A DNA stretch of 18,706 nucleotides from assembly GCA_964635965.1 (NCBI GenBank), contig CAZWQX010000078.1, positions 1 through 18,706 on the forward strand, given 5' to 3'. The position numbers were made by a program, and so were the translations under genes. How positions within the stretch are numbered: position 1 is the first letter of the stretch; each line of letters opens with the position of its first letter. Below the pieces are notes generated by a model. It worked only from the letters and a program-made list of their open reading frames with translations. It made no database searches and was not told where the DNA came from. Source of the stretch: JAKVAV01 sp964635965 (GTDB lineage Bacteria; Bacteroidota; Bacteroidia; Flavobacteriales_D; Cryomorphaceae). Shown here one piece after another: positions 14,454 through 18,706 of the stretch.

Positions 14454-14492
14454 TCAATGGTACCGGGTCTGCAGACTATGTATCAATTCGTT

Positions 14493-15437
14493 TTAGGCAG
14501 CGGTTGATTTGCGGGTTTTTTGTTTCTCAGCGTGCGCCTTCATGGCTTCGCGAACCCACTTTCCTTCCGCTTCAGCACGCTTACGGGCTTCCATGCGCTT
14601 GTGATTACAAGGGCCATTTCCTTTGATCACCTGATAGAATTCTTCCCATTCAATTTCCCCGATTTCCCAATGTCCGGTCTCCTCATTGAACTTCAAGTCC
14701 TCATCGGGAATTGTTAATCCGGCGGCATGAGCCTGTGGAACCGTGCGATCGATGAAACGCTGACGAATCGTGTCATTGCTCTCAACTTTAATTTTCCACT
14801 TCATGGTCTCTGCGCTGTTTTTGGATTGAGCGTCAGATGGGCCCAACATTTGAATGGCAGGCCACCACCAGCGATTGAGGGCATCCTGAGCCATTTCCTT
14901 TTGTTCCGTTGTTCCGGTCGCCAATTGATACATAATCTCGTATCCTTGGCGATTGTGGAAGCTTTCTTCTTTACAAATTCGAACCATGGCTCTTGAGTAG
15001 GGACCATATGATCCTCTGGCCAGCATGGTTTGGTTTACGATGGCTGCTCCATCAACCAACCAGCCAATGGCACCAATATCTGCCCATGAAAGGGTGGGGT
15101 AGTTAAAGATGCTTGAGTACTTAGCTTTTCCGGAAAGGAGTTGTTCGATCATCGTTTGTCGATCGATGCCTAAAGTTTCAGCCGCGCTGTAAAGATAAAG
15201 TCCGTGACCCGCTTCGTCTTGCACTTTAGCTAGCAAAACAGCTTTGCGTCGCAAACTCGGCGCCCTGGTAATCCAGTTTCCTTCGGGGAGCATTCCCACG
15301 ATTTCGCTATGCGCGTGCTGCGAAATCATTCGAATTAATTGCTTTCGGTAATTCTCGGGCATCCACTCTTTTGCTTCAATCTTCTGCCCATTGTCAATCT
15401 TCTCTTGAAACAAACGTTCGCGTTCTGCTAATTCCAT
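14493..15437 (-). CDS. paaA: 1,2-phenylacetyl-CoA epoxidase catalytic subunit PaaA
   Basis: A 314-residue di-iron oxygenase subunit that converts phenylacetyl-CoA to the ring-1,2-epoxide, the first oxygen-dependent step of aerobic phenylacetate breakdown. The ligand motifs of the bacterial multicomponent oxygenase type are visible: HAHSE (Glu45), QDEAGH (Glu75, His78), WLVDGAA (Asp129) and KEESFH (Glu158, His161). NRWWWPAIQMLGP and GPCNHKRMEARKRA are further family segments. The ATG at 15437 gives the expected length. It is the first gene of the leftward paaABCD operon. A promoter candidate lies about 20 bp upstream. The 72-bp gap before paaB is unusually long for this operon and contains a heptad repeat. 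Confidence 0.96.
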   Translation of the reverse strand: MELAERERLFQEKIDNGQKIEAKEWMPENYRKQLIRMISQHAHSEIVGMLPEGNWITRAPSLRRKAVLLAKVQDEAGHGLYLYSAAETLGIDRQTMIEQLLSGKAKYSSIFNYPTLSWADIGAIGWLVDGAAIVNQTMLARGSYGPYSRAMVRICKEESFHNRQGYEIMYQLATGTTEQKEMAQDALNRWWWPAIQMLGPSDAQSKNSAETMKWKIKVESNDTIRQRFIDRTVPQAHAAGLTIPDEDLKFNEETGHWEIGEIEWEEFYQVIKGNGPCNHKRMEARKRAEAEGKWVREAMKAHAEKQKTRKSTAA

Positions 15438-15458
15438 AATTTCAGTTTGATGGTTGCG

Positions 15459-15488
15459 TAAAAATACGACTTAACCGCCTTTTAACAA
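15459..15488 (-). promoter_or_regulatory. Candidate promoter of the paaABCD operon
   Basis: On the minus strand a TTG (15486-15488, at the end of a T-run) is followed after 19 bp by TATTTTTA (15459-15466). This differs from TAnnTTTG only in the last base. The spacing is canonical for Bacteroidota, and the leader to the paaA ATG would be about 15-20 nt. No obvious inverted repeat for a PaaX- or PaaR-like repressor is seen next to it. Confidence 0.5.
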
Positions 15489-15517
15489 AAAAGGAATGGT
15501 CTTGTTGGAAGCGTGGC

Positions 15518-16678
15518 TTAGCGCTGTAAGATTAGCTTTTTGGCTAAAGCTTGATTCCTGTCGAAAACAACGTTGACGGTATACATGCCGTTTTTAAGCG
15601 TTGAAGGAAGTGAGAGCCCATTCGACTGCGGATTCTCAAATCGGAGAACTGTACGTCCGAGCGCATCCGAAAGTTCAATTCTATGGATTTTCTCGTTTGA
15701 TTGAAAAGACAAAAGTCCCTCGTTTGGATTTGGAAATATCACCAACGCCGATTCCCTGATTTCATCCGAAGCAGAAAGGGTTGTGGAAGGATTGAATTGA
15801 AACGCCACGGGAAGGTGATCCGAAACGTTGTTGTCGTAACCACTAAAACCTCCGGGGAAGAAATCATCTACTTGAATAGTTGCTACCACAGAGCTTTCAT
15901 TTTCCAATGCGGGGAAAAGCTCATTTGAAATGAGGATGTGGTCCAAATGCGAGGGCCAACTAGGGAAAGACCATTGGGTAGCAGGGCCTTCGGCAATTTC
16001 CATATCGGCAAAGCGGTAATTGTCGGGATCGTCGAAGTAGACCTGGAAAACGTTGTTTGAGGGCGCATCCGTGAGTAAATCATTCAGATCTCCCAGCATG
16101 ATCAAGTTATCATCGGCGAAATGAAAGTCCATGTAGTCTTTCAAAAGCTCAGAGGCATATGCTCTGCGGGTTTCCTCATCCCAGGTATCATCTTCATCCA
16201 AGACACCGTTTCCACAACATTTGAAATGGTTATTGATCAGGGTATACTCTGTGCCATCCATAAAGGTGCATTTCATCACCATTGGTGGACGGGGAAACGG
16301 ATTACCATATTGACTCCCATCGAAGATGTCGTAAACTTCATTTACCGTTACTGATTGAACGTTGTAGATGTACCCGAGGCTCTCGTTATCGCCTTCTTGG
16401 AAAAACCCATCATAGCCTTGCATGGCATTCAGCATAAGCTGAAAATCAGCATCGCTATCTATTTCTTGAATGGCGATGACATCGAGCTCCATCTCATCGA
16501 GAATTTGAGCCACATAATTAATGGTGGTAAACCCATTTTTGGGAAACCACTCGATATTCCAAGTAGCAACGTCGAAGGTCTCAAGCGTTCCAAACTCAAG
16601 ATCGATAAGGTCATTGGATTGAGAAAATGACAGAGTGGGTAAGAGCGCGAATAACGCTACAGCACGAAAAAGCTTCAT
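15518..16678 (-). CDS. Secreted endonuclease/exonuclease/phosphatase protein with T9SS type A sorting domain
   Basis: A 386-residue protein with signal peptide MKLFRAVALFALLPTLSFSQ, an endonuclease/exonuclease/phosphatase domain at about 30-290 and a C-terminal T9SS domain. The catalytic set of the superfamily is intact: ATWNIEWF (Asn), IAIQEID (metal-binding Glu), NNHFKCCG (His), MLGDLND (Asp and Asn), the LDHILIS segment and the terminal SDHLPV (Asp-His). The last 75 residues, from VIFPNPNEGLLSF to KKLILQR, are a T9SS type A sorting domain. A surface or secreted nuclease or phosphodiesterase, for instance for extracellular DNA scavenging, is the likely role. The substrate is not determined by sequence. 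The ATG at 16678 is preferred to a GTG two codons upstream. Confidence 0.9.
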   Translation of the reverse strand: MKLFRAVALFALLPTLSFSQSNDLIDLEFGTLETFDVATWNIEWFPKNGFTTINYVAQILDEMELDVIAIQEIDSDADFQLMLNAMQGYDGFFQEGDNESLGYIYNVQSVTVNEVYDIFDGSQYGNPFPRPPMVMKCTFMDGTEYTLINNHFKCCGNGVLDEDDTWDEETRRAYASELLKDYMDFHFADDNLIMLGDLNDLLTDAPSNNVFQVYFDDPDNYRFADMEIAEGPATQWSFPSWPSHLDHILISNELFPALENESSVVATIQVDDFFPGGFSGYDNNVSDHLPVAFQFNPSTTLSASDEIRESALVIFPNPNEGLLSFQSNEKIHRIELSDALGRTVLRFENPQSNGLSLPSTLKNGMYTVNVVFDRNQALAKKLILQR

Positions 16679-16699
16679 CAACACAAATTATTTCAGCAG

Positions 16700-16707
16700 C
16701 GAAGGTA
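16700..16707 (-). promoter_or_regulatory. Candidate -7 element TACCTTCG of the secreted nuclease gene
   Basis: The octamer is identical to the one upstream of ndk and one informative base from TAnnTTTG. It lies about 22 bp upstream of the ATG at 16678. No TTG is found at the usual -33 distance, although a TTA occurs about 18 bp upstream. Confidence 0.45.
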
Positions 16708-16786
16708 AGAACGAATTCTTAGCCGTAAGTTTTTGGCCATCGGTCGTTACCTCGATGTTGGGATTCCTAAATCGAAAGAAATCCAG

Positions 16787-16794
16787 CATATTTG
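16787..16794 (+). promoter_or_regulatory. Candidate -7 element CATATTTG of the serine hydrolase gene
   Basis: One informative base differs from TAnnTTTG. It lies 24 bp upstream of the ATG at 16819. The nearest TTG upstream (16758-16760) is 26 bp away, which is longer than usual. The intergenic region is shared with the divergent nuclease gene. Confidence 0.4.
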
Positions 16795-16818
16795 TTAGAA
16801 ACCAATCTCCTTTACTTT

Positions 16819-18594
16819 ATGAAAACCTTCGCTTTTTCTGTCTTATTTCTTTTTCCCTGTGTAGTCTTTGGACAGGATATTAACATTAAAAAAGCCCTCA
16901 AGGGCTACGACAAGTATGTTGATGGTATTCTGGATGACTGGAATGAACCAGGTGCCGGTGTAGCCATCGTATACAAAGACCAGCTGGTTTATGCCAAAGG
17001 ATTCGGTTACCGCGATTATGGCAACGAGCTTCCGGTAACGGAAAACACCTTGTTTCAAATTGCTTCAAACACCAAACTCTTTACCACGGTCGCCGCAGGA
17101 AAGCTGGTTGAAGAGGGAGTATTCGATTGGGACAAACCCATTAAAGAAGCCGTTCCTGAGATTGAATTTCACAATTCTGATTTGAATAATCACGTGACCA
17201 TGCGCGATATGCTGGGCCATAAAACAGGAATATCGAGGCACGACATGATCTGGTTTCAGTCAGATTTTACCCGAAAAGAGCTATTCGAGCGAACCAAATA
17301 TTTGGAGCCATCCATTCCTTTAAGACAAGACTTCATTTACAATAACTTGATGTATTGTGCGGTGGGTTATTCCATCGAACTACGAACGGGAAAGACCTGG
17401 GAAGAATATGTAACTGAAAATATCTTGAATCCTTTGGAAATGAGCAACACCATCTACTCAATTGCAGAAATGCAGACCAAAGATGATTATGGGGTGCCTT
17501 ACAATGAAAAAAGAGATACTACACTTCTTTACAAAATTCCATTGAGGGAAGATGGTGCAGGAGTTGGGCCTGCGGGATCTATGATATCTAGTTTGAACGA
17601 TATGTCAAACTGGGTAATTGCTTTGATGAATGGAGGTGTATACAATGGAAAACAGGTGATTCCACCGTCCGTGATACAAGAAAGCATGCAACCGGGAATA
17701 GCCTTTAGAAATTGGCGGTTAGAGACCAGGGGGTATGATGAAATTCTCAATATGTCTTACGGTATGGGCAGGAATATGCAAGTCTACAAGGGCCATGTAA
17801 TGACCAGTCACGGCGGGGATATGCCAGGATTTCATTCGCAGGTAGCCATTCTGCCATACGACAGTATTGGTATCATCACCTTCGTAATTGGCGACCAGGG
17901 AGCAGATATTCGTGATATTCTTGTTTACGAGGCAACTGATCGACTATTGAGCTTGGAAAAAACGGATTGGAAAGGACGGTATTTGAAAGATCACTTGGCA
18001 AGAAAAGAAGCGGCCAAACAGGCCAGGGGTCAAGCTGAATACGATCGGGTTGATGGAACATCGCCTACACACTCCATGGACAATTACACGGGGGTGTTCG
18101 AACATCCTGCCTACGGTGAATTTGTCGTTCTCGAGCGAAACGACTCCTTGTTTTTTAACTTCAGAAGAGTTGAATTGCCATTAAATCATTACCACTACAA
18201 TCGCTTTGTGACTCCCGATGATGAGGACTTTGGCAAGTGGAGTTTGAACTATGAGATTTCACCCCAAGGAGAAATCAGCTCAGCGGTGGTGAGCATTGAC
18301 GAGGGCCAGGTGGTTTTTGTGAAAAAGGCCGATGAATCTTTAGCTGATCCTGAAGTATTGAGTCAATATGTCGGCAAATACGACTATGCCGGTTCTGAAA
18401 TTGAACTGATTTTAAAAGATGGAAACTTGGTTCTGCCGGGTCCTCCCGATCAAGTGTTCATCCCAATTAAGAAACACCTGTTCAAGGTTCAAGACTTCGA
18501 TGATTTACAGGTGGAGTTTGTGATGGATGGAGATAAGGTAACGGCAATGAAGTATAAAACGCCCGGTGGAGTTTATGAGGTGAAGAGGAAGTAG
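16819..18594 (+). CDS. Secreted beta-lactamase-family serine hydrolase with C-terminal DUF3471-like domain
   Basis: A 591-residue protein with a signal peptide (MKTFAFSVLFLFPCVVFGQ). The class C beta-lactamase/penicillin-binding fold fills about residues 28-385. The nucleophile motif SxxK is Ser83-Asn-Thr-Lys86, the YxN motif is Tyr174-Asn-Asn176, and HGG, equivalent to KTG, is at about 331-333. The remaining 200 residues include a beta-rich segment (YTGVFEHPAYGEFVV) and a last domain (YVGKYDYAGSEIELIL onward) like the DUF3471 or lipocalin-like tails of these hydrolases. Such proteins act as periplasmic D-aminopeptidases, esterases or peptidases; true beta-lactamase activity is not implied. 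The ATG at 16819 begins the signal peptide, and an in-frame upstream start at 16792 lies inside the promoter candidate. There is no T9SS domain or lipobox. Confidence 0.92.
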   Translation: MKTFAFSVLFLFPCVVFGQDINIKKALKGYDKYVDGILDDWNEPGAGVAIVYKDQLVYAKGFGYRDYGNELPVTENTLFQIASNTKLFTTVAAGKLVEEGVFDWDKPIKEAVPEIEFHNSDLNNHVTMRDMLGHKTGISRHDMIWFQSDFTRKELFERTKYLEPSIPLRQDFIYNNLMYCAVGYSIELRTGKTWEEYVTENILNPLEMSNTIYSIAEMQTKDDYGVPYNEKRDTTLLYKIPLREDGAGVGPAGSMISSLNDMSNWVIALMNGGVYNGKQVIPPSVIQESMQPGIAFRNWRLETRGYDEILNMSYGMGRNMQVYKGHVMTSHGGDMPGFHSQVAILPYDSIGIITFVIGDQGADIRDILVYEATDRLLSLEKTDWKGRYLKDHLARKEAAKQARGQAEYDRVDGTSPTHSMDNYTGVFEHPAYGEFVVLERNDSLFFNFRRVELPLNHYHYNRFVTPDDEDFGKWSLNYEISPQGEISSAVVSIDEGQVVFVKKADESLADPEVLSQYVGKYDYAGSEIELILKDGNLVLPGPPDQVFIPIKKHLFKVQDFDDLQVEFVMDGDKVTAMKYKTPGGVYEVKRK

Positions 18595-18600
18595 GTGTTA

Positions 18601-18642
18601 GCGAAGAGAGGTCAGAGAAAAGAGAAGAGAGGAAAGATAATG
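18601..18642 (+). repeat. Purine-rich degenerate heptad repeat after the serine hydrolase
   Basis: The tract follows the stop codon within 7 bp and can be read as GCGAAGA GAGGTCA GAGAAAA GAGAAGA GAGGAAA GATAATG. The 20-mer TCAGAGAAAAGAGAAGAGAG at 18612-18631 is the exact reverse complement of 235-254, downstream of ndk. In both places the purine-rich strand is the sense strand of the preceding gene. Confidence 0.8.
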
Positions 18643-18645
18643 TAA

Positions 18646-18691
18646 TAGCTGTTAGCTGTTAGCTGTTAGCTGTTAGCTGTTAGCTGTTAGC
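18646..18691 (+). repeat. Perfect 7-bp tandem repeat, unit TGTTAGC
   Basis: Six exact consecutive copies of TGTTAGC occupy 18650-18691, and the last four bases of a seventh precede them (46 bp of perfect period-7 sequence). An isolated TGTTAGC also occurs at 18596-18602, immediately after the serine hydrolase stop codon. No open reading frame crosses the array in a way that suggests coding. Copy number could vary by replication slippage. Confidence 0.92.
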
Positions 18692-18706
18692 AAAGGGAAT
18701 TCATAC

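Noticed and set aside
18646..18691. CRISPR-like array
   Set aside because: The unit is 7 bp with no spacers, and no cas gene is present; it is a simple tandem repeat.
207..18691. The whole window as a mobile element flanked by inverted repeats
   Set aside because: The matching ends are low-complexity heptad tracts in 3' regions. No integrase, transposase or target duplication is visible, and the genes inside are housekeeping or ordinary accessory genes.
1..18706. tRNA, rRNA or insertion sequence elsewhere in the window
   Set aside because: No tRNA cloverleaf, rRNA-like stretch or transposase was recognised by eye; a covariance-model scan was not possible here.

Overview
The window looks like a chromosomal segment of a Bacteroidota bacterium, most likely a marine Flavobacteriales member. 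Three proteins end in a type IX secretion (T9SS) type A sorting domain. Several genes are preceded by the Bacteroidota -7 element TAnnTTTG or a close variant, and Shine-Dalgarno sequences are largely absent. A Blh-type beta-carotene cleavage enzyme fits a rhodopsin-bearing marine lineage, although no rhodopsin gene lies here. Every complete gene belongs to a recognisable family or domain class, except that the two T9SS paralogues have no assignable function.

Layout, left to right. Positions 1-135 hold no gene I can support, only a perfect 16-bp palindrome. A leftward block follows: a terminator, a heptad repeat, ndk, an SDR oxidoreductase and the small SRP RNA gene (ffs), which has its own promoter and T-run terminator. 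Divergent from ffs runs a rightward pair, a DUF4199 membrane protein and a family 2 glycosyltransferase, converging on mnmA. Two paralogous T9SS-exported proteins come next, converging on a yccF-like gene and blh. Divergent from blh is an MltF-type lytic transglycosylase lipoprotein, followed by two tandem paralogous esterase-like lipoproteins. These converge on a leftward paaABCD operon for phenylacetyl-CoA epoxidase. A T9SS-exported endonuclease/exonuclease/phosphatase protein and a divergent secreted beta-lactamase-family serine hydrolase close the window.

Much of the segment concerns the envelope or export: the T9SS cargoes, three lipoproteins, the membrane glycosyltransferase and the serine hydrolase. 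The rest is housekeeping (nucleotide balance, tRNA thiolation, SRP) and one catabolic module (PaaABCD, without its reductase PaaE in view).

The least expected signal is intergenic. Three sites just after stop codons (ndk, paaA and the terminal serine hydrolase) carry tandem or degenerate repeats with a 7-bp period. Two of them share an exact 20-nt word in the same orientation relative to their genes, although their genes lie about 18 kb apart on opposite strands. Other points of note are an SDR start codon only 3 nt past the ffs terminator T-run, and two esterase paralogues that keep the nucleophile and oxyanion motifs but show no C-terminal histidine in the usual place.
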